This document shows, piece by piece, positions 46,797 through 57,000 of a stretch of 64,000 nucleotides of DNA; position 1 is the first letter of the stretch; each line of letters starts with the position of its first letter. The notes beneath the pieces were generated by a model. That model saw only the letters and a program-made list of their open reading frames with translations. It made no database searches and was not told the DNA's origin. The DNA comes from Riptortus pedestris (Eukaryota; Arthropoda; Insecta; Hemiptera; Alydidae), in assembly GCA_019009955.1 (NCBI GenBank), contig CM032230.1, forward strand, positions 34,372,501-34,436,500. The letters are read 5' to 3'. A program made the position numbers and the translations under genes.

Positions 46797-47092
46797 TTAG
46801 CAAATTATTCTTAAGCGGTACTCATGACGAGATTTTCAAAAACCTTTCACGAATATCCATCTATCCTACCCACGATATATTTGTCTGTATGTGATTCCAG
46901 TGGTTGCAATTTTTGGTTGATCGATAACAAACTTAATATTTAAAAGTTTTATGTAAAATTAAAGATAAAGCTCGTCAACGGCTGAAATCGGTATGGAGGG
47001 AATTCAGTAGTGATGAGATCACTAGTGTGTCTCCAAAATGTGGGAAATCTGCTTAGTTTACGCAGCCCCAGTTTGACGGACTGCAATTCCTT
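46797..47092 (+). mobile_element. Family A copy, shortened
   Basis: Decayed head (TAGCAAATTATTCTTAAGCG), CATCTATCCTACCCACGATA without a TA core, CAGTGGTTGCAATTTTTGG, then directly the tail GGGAAATCTGCTTAGTTTAC, GCAGCCCCAGTTTGACGGAC. It is followed at once by the next A copy. Confidence 0.75.
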
Positions 47093-47157
47093 CAAATGTC
47101 CATCGATCCTACCCAGGAGATGACGAAAATGAGGTCCGTTCAAAATTATATATATAT

Positions 47158-47205
<48 letters not shown>

Positions 47206-47644
47206 CTGTTAACGCTCTAGCGGTTGCAATTTTCGTTTGATCGTTACCAAACTCGGAATTTAATCGTTTTATGTAAAAAGGAAGATCAAGTTTGTTAATG
47301 GCAGAAATCGGACCAGTGGGAGGGGGGGTTTAGAGGGGGAATTTCCCAAAATTCGAAAGATCAACGTTACCATATGTCGGATCAAAACGTTGTATAGAAC
47401 CAATCTTATTGCAAATTAAATTTACTATAAATATTGTTCTATACATTTATTCTCTATCTTGAATATTAACCGAGATATTTGCATTTTTATTAAAGTGGGC
47501 GGCTAACGGACGAATGAGTTTCCCGCCAAAAGCTAGTTCGGCCGTTTCCGTAACTGTTCGGCTCTCGTATGGAGATTTCTCTATTGTATAACTTCACGTG
47601 GGAAATCTGCTTAGTTTACGCAGCCCCTGCGTGACGGACTTTTA
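47093..47644 (+). mobile_element. Family A copy, head truncated, short subfamily
   Basis: It starts inside the head block (CCTTCAAATGTCCATCGATC). TA core at 47147-47200; CGCTCTAGCGGTTGC; CGTTACCAAACTCGGAATTT; CCGCCAAAAGCTAGTTCGGC; a perfect tail with GGGAAATCTGCTTAGTTTAC, CGCAGCCCCTGCGTGACGGA and CTTTT. It forms a tandem with the preceding copy. Confidence 0.85.
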
Positions 47645-48058
47645 GTGCGTAACGTAGATGCGTAGCTAGACAATGTAGCCAGTGCATTCGTAGCAACTTA
47701 TAGCCCCCTCCCCCTCTTAATTTGTTTTGTAAAACATGATGTCATTTATCTCATTTAGTGAATGAGCTATTGCAGTAAGTCTCATGGCAACTTGAGCCCA
47801 GGACCAAGTTGACTTTTCATTGACGAGAAACTTTATTCGTTCAAATTGGTATTTCCATTTATAAAGTCTGTTTCTTCAGTTCTTGATGGATATCTAGAAA
47901 CTTCTCAGAAGTACTTTTCTGTTGACCAATAATGTTTTGTTAAAAACCTATTTATCAAATACACACAAACGACGATATTTATGACTTTAACAGTTACCCT
48001 TAAGACTTGTACTCAAGACGCGATATTCGTAAAACTTCCAATCCAGGAGATAACGCAA

Positions 48059-48514
48059 AGGCCATCACGCAGGGGCTGCGTAAACTAAGCAGATTTCCCA
48101 CGTCAAGTTTTACAGTAGAGAAATCTGCCCAATAACAAGTGTAGTAGTAACGCATCTCTAAACTTATTCACGAGGAACGAACAGTTACGGAAACGGCCAA
48201 CAGAGCTCTCGGCGGAAAGTACCGAACATAGCCGACTCCTGCCGACCACACACAGAATACAAATGCAAATATCTTGGTTAATATTCAAGATACAGAATAA
48301 ATGTATAGAACAATATTTATAGTAAATTTAATTTGCAATAAGATTGATTCTATACAATGTTTCGATCTGACGCATAATAACGGAGATATTTCGAATTTTC
48401 TGAAATCCCTCCTCTCTGGTCCGATTTCAGCCATTAACGAACTTGATCTTTCTTTTTACATAAACCGATTAAATTTCGAGTTTGGTAACGATCAAACAAA
48501 CATTGCAACCGCTA
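48059..48514 (-). mobile_element. Family A copy, tail to CGCTAG block
   Basis: It starts CCATCACGCAGGGGCTGCGT, then AAGCAGATTTCCCACGTC, a short-subfamily interior variant (CGGCGGAAAGTACCGAACAT) and GTAACGATCAAACAAACATT, and stops at ACCGCTAG. The TA core and head are missing. Confidence 0.8.
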
Positions 48515-48533
48515 GTAGGACTAATTATGAGAA

Positions 48534-48656
48534 TTTTTTTTAATGACTTTATCACTAAATAAACTTCTATTGCCCAGGAGGGAATTGAACTCGCCTCTCT
48601 AGGTTTACCATATGAGATTAATGCCAACGCTTTAACTCACACGTCTAATCTGAGCC
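48534..48656 (-). mobile_element. tRNA-derived SINE, tRNA-like part only
   Basis: On the minus strand: GTGAGTTAAAGCGTTGGCAT (A-box region), AATCTCATATGGTAAACC, GGCGAGTTCAATTCCCTCC (B box), CTGGGCAATAG, GTTTATTTAGTGATAAAG, then an A run. It lacks the SINE 3' body seen at 22.3 kb. This is the best-preserved tRNA-like head in the window. Confidence 0.75.
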
Positions 48657-48817
48657 CAAAAAGATGAGAGTTAAGATAAAGTTAGTTAATGACTAAAATC
48701 TGAAGGGGCAGATCGGTATTTTAAGACACGAAATATACCCGTTCTTATGAGACTGATTGGGAAATGTTAATCAATCATGGTGAAAATTTAATGTTCTAAA
48801 ATCTTTTTGTTTTCTAA

Positions 48818-49522
48818 GGATCCATACTTAGTCCTTTGCTCTTCATCCTTTACTGTAGTGACATCCCGATGGTGGAAAATTCTGTTAGTTACCTTCGCAG
48901 ACGATAAACTCCTCACTCAAGACGAAACTTTAAACTCTTCCATATTCAATCTCCAAACAGGAGCCGACCAGATCTCAAGATGGTTTAAGAACTGGAAGCT
49001 CTCGCGAAACCCCCATAAAACACAGGACAGGGAGATTTATGCTCTTCGTCGTTTCAATAACGAAGATCTTCCTGAACTGATAATTAGTCATCACTCAATT
49101 CCTTGGACTCCAAAGGACCAGAGCATTCGCTATCTCGGAGGACATTTTGACACACGACTTACATGGCGGCATCATATCCACATTAAATTGCAACAAGCAC
49201 ACATGACTTGTATAAATATACCCTTTAATAAACAAAAATATACCACTGAACTGACTTGCGCAAGTCACTACTTTACGAAACACTCATACTCCCTATATTA
49301 ACATACGCATGCCCAGTCTGGCTGGGCATCAGCAACACACACAAAAAGAGACTCCAGTCCTTCCAGAGCAAAGTACTTCGGATAGCGGCGAATGCTCCCT
49401 GGTTTGTTAGGAACAGCTAAATCCACAGAGAATTGGAGGTTGCAAAAAAATATAAAAAAATAGGAATTTCAGTTCACCTTCAACAACTTGTAAGGACACA
49501 TCATGCCAGCCTTCCCATGTAA
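48818..49522 (+). pseudogene. Jockey-like LINE reverse transcriptase remnant
   Basis: A first frame reads GSILSPLLFILYCSDIPMV (48818-48874), the strand before the catalytic site. A shifted frame (48807-49301 overall) reads VTFADDKLLTQ, with the FADD catalytic pair at 48894-48905, then QISRWFKNWKLSRNPHKTQ and IRYLGGHFDTRLTWRHHI. Another frame gives ILTYACPVWLGISNTHKKRL and KVLRIAANAPWFVRNS, a stop, then IHREL and a basic end with SVHLQQLVRTHHASLPM and a stop at 49520-49522. This motif order is that of jockey-clade non-LTR retrotransposons. N-terminal parts are absent, with at least two frameshifts and one internal stop. Confidence 0.9.
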
Positions 49523-50064
49523 AGTAGAACCACTCATTATAATTTAGGTACAATGACTGCGTCCAAGGTTGTACCAAAATATAATAATTTTGTAACAAAT
49601 TTTGTGTAACAGTCTGTATATAATACTTATGTATTGGCCCAAATAAATTTTCTTTCTTTCTCTTGTTTTCTATTTTTCTCTAACTCAATATTTATCGAGT
49701 TAATTTGCATTGTTTTTCTATTCAGTGTTCAGTTAACCCTCAACTTACCTCAGTTCATATTACGAATCGTCTTTATTTTAAGCATAAATGAGAAGAAACG
49801 TTGTTTCCTGACTTTTACTATGTGATTGTTCGATATGTGACATCATCAACGAACTAGAAGCATCAATGTTCATTTGATTCAAACCTTACTCATTATTTAA
49901 CCGCCCCAAAAAATGGGTTGGGATTAAAACAGGAAGTCATTTATAGACTAGATAGACAAATATTATGTAATCCAATTTATTAAAAAAAGTAATACCCTAC
50001 AGTTGTTACTCTGCATACTTCTCCCTAAAATATTAGCCCAATTATTTGTAATCTTTTATGTTTT
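49523..50064. other. No gene recognised
   Basis: It follows the LINE remnant. 49636-49670 has AATAAATTTTCTTTCTTTCT, which may be the LINE 3' end, but no clear poly(A) or duplication is seen. Confidence 0.4.
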
Positions 50065-50199
50065 AGCAGATTTCCCTTAAGGGAAATCAGCTATTGAGGT
50101 TGTACTCATGACGGAATTTTCGACATTTTTCTTTAAATGTCCATCGATCCTACCTAGTAGATGACGAAAATGAGGTCCGTTCAAAACTGTATATATATA

Positions 50200-50266
<67 letters not shown>

Positions 50267-50817
50267 CTGTTAGCGCTCTAGCGGTCGCAATTTTTGTTTG
50301 ATCCTTACCAAACTTCATATTTAAGCGTTTTATGTAAAAAGAAAGATCAAGTTCGTTAACGGCTGAAATCGAACCAGTGGGAGGGGGGGTTTAGAGGGGA
50401 GGATTTTCGAAAATTCGAAATATCTCCGTTACTATACGTCGGATCAAAAGATTGTATAGAACCAATCTTATTGCAAATTAAATTTACTATAAATATTGTT
50501 CTATACATTAATTCTCTATCTTGAATATTAACTGAGATATTTGCATTTGTATTCTGCGTGTGGTCACCAATAGGCTATGTTCGGAGTTTCCGACGAGAGC
50601 TCTGGCGGCCGTTTCCATAACTATCGTCCCTCGTGAATAGGTTTAGAGGTTAAGTTAACTGTTTTTTGGGCTAGAAACTACTGGGTTATTACGCCCTAAA
50701 TAATGTTTTTTAGGTTTAGAGGTTTCTTACTACTACAGTTGTTATTAAGCAGATTTCTCTATTGTAAAACTTCACGTGGGAAATCTGCTTAGTTTACGCA
50801 GCCCCTGCGTGACGGAC
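50065..50817 (+). mobile_element. Family A copy, complete
   Basis: A very well preserved copy. Head AGCAGATTTCCCTTAAGGGA with perfect palindrome; TTGTACTCATGACGGAATTT; GATGACGAAAATGAGGTCCG; TA core 50189-50262; CGCTCTAGCGGTCGC; G-rich block; CTATACGTCGGATC; an interior with about 150 bases of extra sequence; GGGAAATCTGCTTAGTTTAC; hairpin ACGCAGCCCCTGCGT; GACGGAC. Flanks are TTTT on the left and TTTTT on the right, with no longer duplication. Confidence 0.9.
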
Positions 50818-50936
50818 TTTTTAGCCTTCAATTAATCCTCTCTCCAGAGAATGTGTTGTTCAATTAAAGAGATGGTATTACAAGCATTTCACGCCCAGCT
50901 TAAATTTTATGTCACTTATCTGTGTGTGTTGTGTCT

Positions 50937-51312
50937 CTGTTACCGCTCTAGCGGTCGCAATTTCTGTTTGATCGTTACCAAACTCGACATTTGAACGTTT
51001 TTGTAAAAATAAAGACCATGTTCATTGATGACAAGTGGCAGGAGAATGGGGTTATAGGAAGGGGAGGGTTTCGAATATTCAAAATATCTCCGTTATCTGG
51101 AGTCGGATCGAAAAATGATAGTTACTGTTATTGACTTGTACAAAATATTGATACTCTACAATTGTTGCTCAAAACACTTTTCCTAATTAAAATATTATTC
51201 GAATTTTCATCCCTCTGAGGAGGGGGGGGAGGGTTACCCCCTCCAACTATGTTATTGATGGTGATATGTTATTGCTAGTGTGTCATTCCTGCACGTGGGA
51301 AATCTGCTAGAT
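50937..51312 (+). repeat. Family A fragment, core-to-subterminal
   Basis: TTACCGCTCTAGCGGTCGCA, GATCGTTACCAAACTCGACA, ATCTCCGTTATCTGGAGTCG, a decayed middle, then GCACGTGGGAAATCTGCTAG. No terminal hairpin. Confidence 0.65.
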
Positions 51313-51528
51313 CTGCGTCATAATTTTTTTTTACTTTACTATGCCATCCGCCCTGTGCACTTAGAGCAATTTTGCTGGAAATAGTAGATATTTCACTACT
51401 CCTTCAAAAAGCTTGAAATACGCAAATGTTTTCCTATGTGAGAATTTCTTTCTTAGCACAGAATCATAAAAGAGTTAGTTAATAAATTCACTATCTGCAC
51501 AGACTCACTGTAACGGGAAAATGTCCGT

Positions 51529-51912
51529 CTGCGTAAACTAAGCAGATTTTCCACGTGCTGGTATGGAACATTATTGCACAAGAAAGTAATTGTAACTCGC
51601 TTAATAATTGATTTAAGAGAAATTTTAATTTTAATTTTTTTAATTTTAATTATCTCTGTTAATATTCATCATAGAGAAAGTATGTATTGAACAGCATTTA
51701 TAGGTATTTCATTGGTGATTCTATAGAATGTTTCGATCGGGTTCATAATAAGGGAGATATTTTGAATTTCGAAAATTCTCCCACTCTAAACTTCCCGTCC
51801 CCTACCACTAGCCCGACTTACTTAACGAACTCCATCTTTCTTTTTACAAAAAAATGATTAAATATCGAGTTTGGTAAAGGTCAAACAAAAATTGGGACCG
51901 ATAGAGTAACAG

Positions 51913-51970
<58 letters not shown>
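51529..51970 (-). mobile_element. Family A copy, tail-side half (split by a TATA-containing insert)
   Basis: TGTCCGTCTGCGTAAACTAA (hairpin shortened), AGCAGATTTTCCACGTGCTG, then decayed interior to GACCGATAGAGTAACAGACA and the TA core (51918-51970). The head half is at 52674-52814. Confidence 0.75.
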
Positions 51971-51974
<4 letters not shown>

Positions 51975-52130
51975 GCGAATACTGCGTACATGAAAAATTA
52001 AACACATGAGTTAATCACATATTTAAGAAATACAAAGTAGATAAAAGGAGCCGACCGATGGAAGGACCATTGGCGTTGGAAGTATCTCGACTATGCCGCC
52101 TAGCCATCCTTTTGCTGTTAGCCGTCGAGC

Positions 52131-52176
52131 TATAAAAGGAGTACTGCTCGCCCAACAGTTTAGTTTGTTCTCAGTT
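52131..52176 (+). promoter_or_regulatory. Candidate RNA polymerase II core promoter
   Basis: TATAAAAGG at 52131-52139. ACAGTT at about 52155-52160 and TCAGTT at 52171-52176 are initiator-like. The spacing (26 or 42 bases from the first T to the candidate A) is not ideal for either, so the start site is uncertain. Confidence 0.5.
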
Positions 52177-52332
52177 CTCTTGAAGTGAATAATAGTGCGT
52201 TCAGTAAAGCTTTAGTGAGCAGTGCATTTTAGTTGCACTTTCGGTAAAGTGTTTATGTATAGAAACGTGTAGTGCGCGTTTATGTAAAGAGCAGTGCAGT
52301 GCCGCGTTCTTTGTGAAGATCAGTGCAGTACC

Positions 52333-52566
52333 TTTTTTTTTATTTTTTTTTTAAATTAAACCCCCCTGGTCCTTTGGGTTTCCCCATACCAGCGGTCTCC
52401 ATTTATTAACAGATATAAAATTTTGAATAGATAAATTGGGTCAGGTAACTTAGCATAGCTCACCGAGCACAGCTAAGCATAAAAGTGAAATATTTAGGAG
52501 ATTTATTAGTTTAAGTCCGAAAAGTCCTAGGGGAACCCGAAGCTGCGACTCCTTTGCCTCTATTTA
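52333..52566 (-). mobile_element. Retroposed sequence with poly(A) and 10-bp duplication
   Basis: On the minus strand this 234-base insert ends in a long interrupted A run (inverse of the T run at 52333-52352), preceded by GGACCAGGGGGGTTTAAT. It is flanked by GTGCAGTACC (52323-52332) and GTACAGTACC (52567-52576), nine of ten positions equal. It interrupts the repeated leader of the surrounding element. It may be a SINE or a processed transcript; no source is recognised. Confidence 0.75.
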
Positions 52567-52626
52567 GTACAGTACCGTGTTTTTGTGAAGATCAGTGCCG
52601 TACATTTATTATTTTGTGTAGTAAAC

Positions 52627-52673
<47 letters not shown>

Positions 52674-52674
<1 letters not shown>

Positions 52675-52814
52675 AATTTTGAACGGAGCTCATTTTTGTC
52701 ATCTACTGGGTAGGATCGATGGACATTTGAAGACATTTTTTGATAATCGCTATTGAGATTGTACTTATGGCGGTACAATCTCAATAGCGGATTTCCCTTA
52801 AGAAATATCTGCTG
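52674..52814 (-). mobile_element. Family A copy, head-side half
   Basis: CAATTTTGAACGGAGCTCAT, TGGGTAGGATCGATGGACAT, then a partly duplicated stretch (GAGATTGTACTTATGG and its inverse ACAATCTCAATAG close together) and TTTCCCTTAAGAAATATCTG. It completes the A copy begun at 51529. Confidence 0.8.
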
Positions 52815-53431
52815 AAAGGGCAAGATTTATCTTAATAATAGATTTCAAATCATCAGCTTCTCCGGGAAAAAGAAATTTGTGCGCGTCAGAAGGGAAGGGG
52901 TTGTGGCCAAAATGTTAAATTATACAATGTTGAGAGTGTATGTAAAGATGGCTGTAAGTGTTGGTGGGATGGAGGTTTGAAACAGAGGCTGAATTCGGTG
53001 GGGTTTGTATTGTGTGGAGAGGCGCCGTTATCTTCCCCGCTCACAATACAGGCCCTACAATCCACCCTACAGACAATACAGGGCCCTATCGCGCCCGTAA
53101 TTGAAAACCCATGCATCGCTGGCCTTTTCCCAACTCAGTCGCCATTTTTACTTTTCTCTTCTCCGCACCGACGTCCACAGACTCCAGCTCTCCACCGAGA
53201 AATTCCTCTTAAACGATAGAATGGTAAAGTTGGCCTGAGGGGTGAGAACTGATGCGGGAGTTGGGGGTTTTAATTGGACAGACCCCTTTTTGGAAACAAC
53301 CTTTTGAAGAAATTAGGATTCTTTCAGTGCCTGTCTTGTTTAAAACAAATCCCTCCTCCTGATTCGACTTGAGCGTGGACGAACTTAAGAGGAAGCATAC
53401 ATGTCTGTTTTAAGCTCTAGGGGTCATTATT
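52815..53431. other. Unassigned, GC-richer at 52.95-53.21 kb
   Basis: Contains short overlapping frames on both strands (52977-53219 plus, 52886-53116 minus) with repeats of CCCTACA/CAATACAGGSCC. No recognisable product. 53280-53430 shows faint A-like interior (CCTCCTCCTGATTCGACTTG, TAAGCTCTAGGGGTC). Confidence 0.35.
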
Positions 53432-53790
53432 TTGGTTGTCTGTCGTATGGAGTATAAAGACGGCCGCGAAAGTTGGACGATCCGCATAAGCGAATACAAT
53501 AGACTGGAAGCAATGGAAATGTGGTTCTGGCGCAGAATCACCACAACAAGTTGTACTAAAAAAAATATTCAACAAGTTCTAAATGAGGTACGTGAGAGCA
53601 AAAATCTTATCAAGGGTTTGGAAAAAAGGGGAGTGGAACTATTTGGGCATATCATAAGGCACATCGATTTCATCACGAATATATTTGAAGGTAAGGTCCT
53701 TGTGCATAGGAGAAGAGGAAGGCCTGGAAAATCCTATTTTGAGGGATTCAAGAGTCTTATGGATCTCGGAGGGTATAATAATATGAAAAG
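53432..53790 (+). pseudogene. LINE reverse-transcriptase C-terminal remnant, cut by a family A copy
   Basis: The open frame gives ESWTI, RLEAMEMWFWRRIT, KKNIQQVLNEV, GLEKRGVELFGHIIRH, IFEGKV and RRRGRPGKSYFEG, the ordered landmarks after the reverse transcriptase in a widespread animal LINE type ('LEAFEMWCWRRM', 'LRWFGHVLRH', 'GRGRP'). The YGCE part before ESWTI is already degraded. After GGYNNMK the reading frame runs into the A tail (AAAAGTCCGTCATG), so translation beyond 53787 is A sequence. The N-terminal part of the LINE is absent. Confidence 0.85.
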
Positions 53791-54180
53791 TCCGTCATGA
53801 AGGGGCTGTGTTAACTCAGCATATTTCCCACGTATTTGTACGTAAAAGTACAATGGGTACAATATTTGGTCAAATAATTTGTTTATTATATAACAGAGTA
53901 TTATTTCTGTAACAAGATTAGAAGTGGGGGGGGGGTGCTGAAGCTGAAAACTGAAATATCTGCTTAATATTCAAGATAGAGAATAAATGTAAATAACAAT
54001 GTTTATAGTACATTTAAATTGCAATAAGACTGATTATAATTGGATATATATATCCAATTATGAACGGACCTCATTTTCGCCATCTCCTAGGTGGGATCGA
54101 TGGATATTTGAAGAAAAATTTCGGAAATCTCGTCACGAGTACGACCTCAATAGCTGATTTCGCTTAAGGGAAATCTGCTA
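53791..54180 (-). mobile_element. Family A copy inserted in LINE coding sequence
   Basis: TCCGTCATGAAGGGGCTGTG, decayed subterminal repeat, interior to AATAAGACTGATTATAATTG, a minimal core (GGATATATATATCC), GAACGGACCTCATTTTCGCC and the head ending CGCTTAAGGGAAATCTGCTA. Because the left flank is LINE coding sequence, the insertion edge (AAAAG next to TCCGTC) is visible. Confidence 0.8.
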
Positions 54181-54231
54181 AAAGAGCAGCTCTGAAAAGC
54201 ACAATGGTTGCAATTACAAGGGGTTGCTTTT

Positions 54232-54240
54232 AGATCATGA

Positions 54241-54287
<47 letters not shown>

Positions 54288-54413
54288 TACACACACACAC
54301 ATATATTTTTGCTATCTCCAAGGTAGGGTGGTTGGACACTTGAAGAAACTAGAAAACCTCAGTCATGAGTACTACCCCAATATTTGTTTTCTCCTTAGGA
54401 AAATCCGCTAAAA
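54232..54413 (-). mobile_element. Family A head half with TA/CA core
   Basis: TA core 54240-54282 passing into (AC)n at about 54290-54302, then TTTGCTATCTCCAAGGTAGG and AAACCTCAGTCATGAGTACT, ending CTTAGGAAAATCCGCTA. It is a divergent second copy, 50 bases after the previous one and in the same orientation. Confidence 0.7.
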
Positions 54414-56584
54414 GACTGTCTTGCTGTGGCTGTGCAATCTAAGCTGTTTTCCTCCGTGTTAAAACGACTCACATATAATGCCGACTCACTTTCTATACTC
54501 TATTTCTACCTTGGTAAGAGCCCTCTAAAAAAGATATTAAATTTATGATGTACACGTTATTTGCAGTATTATAATTCTTTATATCGAAAATCGCATGGAT
54601 AGGAGGGGACTTTCACTAAATATTCAGATTAAAGAAAAATGTTAGAACAAGAATTATTGGACATTATAGACGTGGGGTAATTAAATACAAGAAAAAATAA
54701 AACTAAAGGGGTGAATAATGAAGATTATAGAGAAAATGATGATTACCAGGCAGATCCCAAAGAGCACGTTGAATATAGAGATGTTACCCGAATGCAGACA
54801 GCAAAATTGTCTATTGGCCACTAAAGAATAATAGGCAAGGTGAAGTCCAAGGAATATGGCCTATGAACACCACAGATACTAATAATCCTGATTGCTCTTG
54901 AATATATTTAGAACTAAATGAGGAGGAAATATCATGAAATGGCCTTCTTAAAATGGATACGCGCAAAGCCATCCAAAAGGAAGCCCATCCGATGTAGTAC
55001 GAGAATGCACCTCAGTAAAATGCTGGAATGCAACTGGTCAAGAATAAAACCACAGAATTTATGTAATTTGTGAAAAACATACCTGTAAAACATATGGCTG
55101 GTTTGGAATTTGCGGGAAGGAATCACAGTGAGCCGGCCGGGTTGATTCCAACACGTCTACCCATCGTAAAGTTTTGGTCTAGTATGTTGTGGAATAATAC
55201 ATTCTCAAATATAATTACTCCGAATCGTGTTTTAAAAATGATTTATCCTGAAAGCCTATGTTCTTCAAAGACCTAACTCATCATCCCATACACAAAGACA
55301 TACAAATTTGGAAGAAACTCACTTTTTCATGTATTGGTGGATCCGAAAATTATTTCTAAAAGTACATCGGTCCTCATGAAAATGACGAAAATTATGGCTT
55401 TAAATTTATATGGGGGAGGTTTATACTCAGTAAAAACTGGAGTAAAATCCATATCGTGAGGGAAATCCAACCGATATGGAGTTTGTGATTGTGACATATT
55501 ATGGGAAATTTAAAATTTTCGAGCAATTCTGGCAGTATCAAGAAGTACCCCTTGCTCTGATCCTTTTATAATTGTTGTTGGCAGATTTAAATTCTTGGTG
55601 CCTGATATTGTGGTTTTTGGCACGAGTCCATTTGAACTTACTTTAGTAGGCGTAACTATGGCAGATTTCAGTTTGTATATCTCTTTGAGCTCGATAGCCA
55701 ATTCTTGATATTTTCTTAATTTTTCTGCATGGGATTTTCGAATATTCTCATCATTAAGTACTGCAATGCCAATAATATCAGCAGTCTTTTTATTTATAAT
55801 AATTTATATATAATACAATATATATTATATTACATATATTATTATTATTATTTCGGGACAATTTTTTTTTTTTTTTTTTTCTTTTTTGAAAAAATGAAAA
55901 ACTTTGTATCAAAACGTAGAGCAATCTGGCCATCTAGGCTGCTCTCAAGCTACTGTTTCAACCCAGGTTGGAATTTTTTAAAATATTCTATGTGACCTAT
56001 ACCCAGAGGATTTATTTATTTGGAGTTTTGGAGATATAGGTTAATAAATTACTTCTTAAATTAAAAAAAAAAAAAAAAAAAAAATTAATTACCGCCGGAG
56101 CTAAGGTCCCACAATAAAAATAACATTGTATCAATAAGGCTACATTAACTAAGTCATAAGCAACGTCATAAGGACAATCTATTCTCTATTCCTCCTTTAG
56201 TGAAAAGAACAAGAACTGGAGTGCAATACCGTCACTAGGAATATAGGGCTTTCTGGAGGCTGCAAACCCATAAATAAAATTACTCTGTTAACATTTAAGC
56301 CAGGGGAAAATGTGTAGAATTACTTCATCACAAGATTTATTATATAAAAAATCTTCAATAAGACGCTTAAAAACTGAGATGTGTTAGATATTTTGCTTTT
56401 CCTGAAACCTCCACGTCTCCTGGTTTGGTTTCCTCCATGAATGAATTTGATCTAAGGTTTATATGAAACATTTTAATTTTGGAATAGCAAACGATTAAGT
56501 AAGTCTTGAGCATTTTCTTATTCAAAATTTTCAGCATAGTTTGTATACGGTTTACAGCATACAATTAATTTTGGTTGGTCATCC
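54414..56584. other. No gene recognised; poly-T and poly-A runs
   Basis: About 2.2 kb of AT-rich DNA. A T run lies at 55862-55880. AATAAA at about 56042 is followed after 18 bases by a 23-base A run (56062-56084), the arrangement left by a retroposed polyadenylated transcript. No matching coding sequence is recognised upstream. Confidence 0.4.
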
Positions 56585-57000
56585 TTTTGGAAAATTAGCT
56601 ATTGAGCTATTTTCGAAAAATATATCCAAATCTCCATCGATCCTCCCCCGGAGATGTTAAGTAATGAACTACTTCTTTCCATGGTTAAATGTCAAATATT
56701 GTTTTCATTGAACACTTTCTTTGTGAAATGCTTTATACGATCGTCATCAATTACGATTTTACGTTATTTAGACGGAAATGTTTATTTGATCTATACAATA
56801 ATTGATATTTAATTTAACACTAAATTCTATGCTCGTTAAGGGCTAAATCAGGGGGAGGGGCTTGAGTGGGGATTGGGAAATTCATAATATTGCCGTTATC
56901 AGGAGGTGTATCGAAAAATGTTATAGGTAGGTATGGTGTTTGGGAAATCAACATCATGGTTATTATGCCTTTCATGAAATGTAAAATTTAGTGTCGTGAT
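56585..57000 (+). repeat. Eroded family A fragments
   Basis: TTAGCTATTGAGC, CTCCATCGATCCTCCCCCGG, AAATATTGTTTTCATTGAAC and TCGTTAAGGGCTAAATCAGG are recognisable A motifs in scrambled order. Confidence 0.45.

Larger units (their letters stand above)
51973..52630 (+). mobile_element. Unidentified promoter-bearing insert in an A-family TA core
   Basis: The segment starts TGCGAATACTGCGTACATGA and ends before a second TA run. It holds a canonical TATA box (GCTATAAAAGG, T at 52131) followed by CAACAGTTTAG and TCTCAGTTCTC, initiator-like sequences. A leader rich in short repeats (GTGCAGTGCC; TTTGTGAAGATCAGTGC twice, separated by a later insertion) follows. It resembles the 5' region of an LTR or other retroelement transcript, but no coding sequence follows. 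Family unassigned. Confidence 0.55.

Noticed and set aside
51973..52630. Complete solo LTR
   Set aside because: It has a TATA box and a TG start, but no matching CA end, polyadenylation signal or short target duplication is visible. Only a promoter-bearing insert of unknown type is supported.
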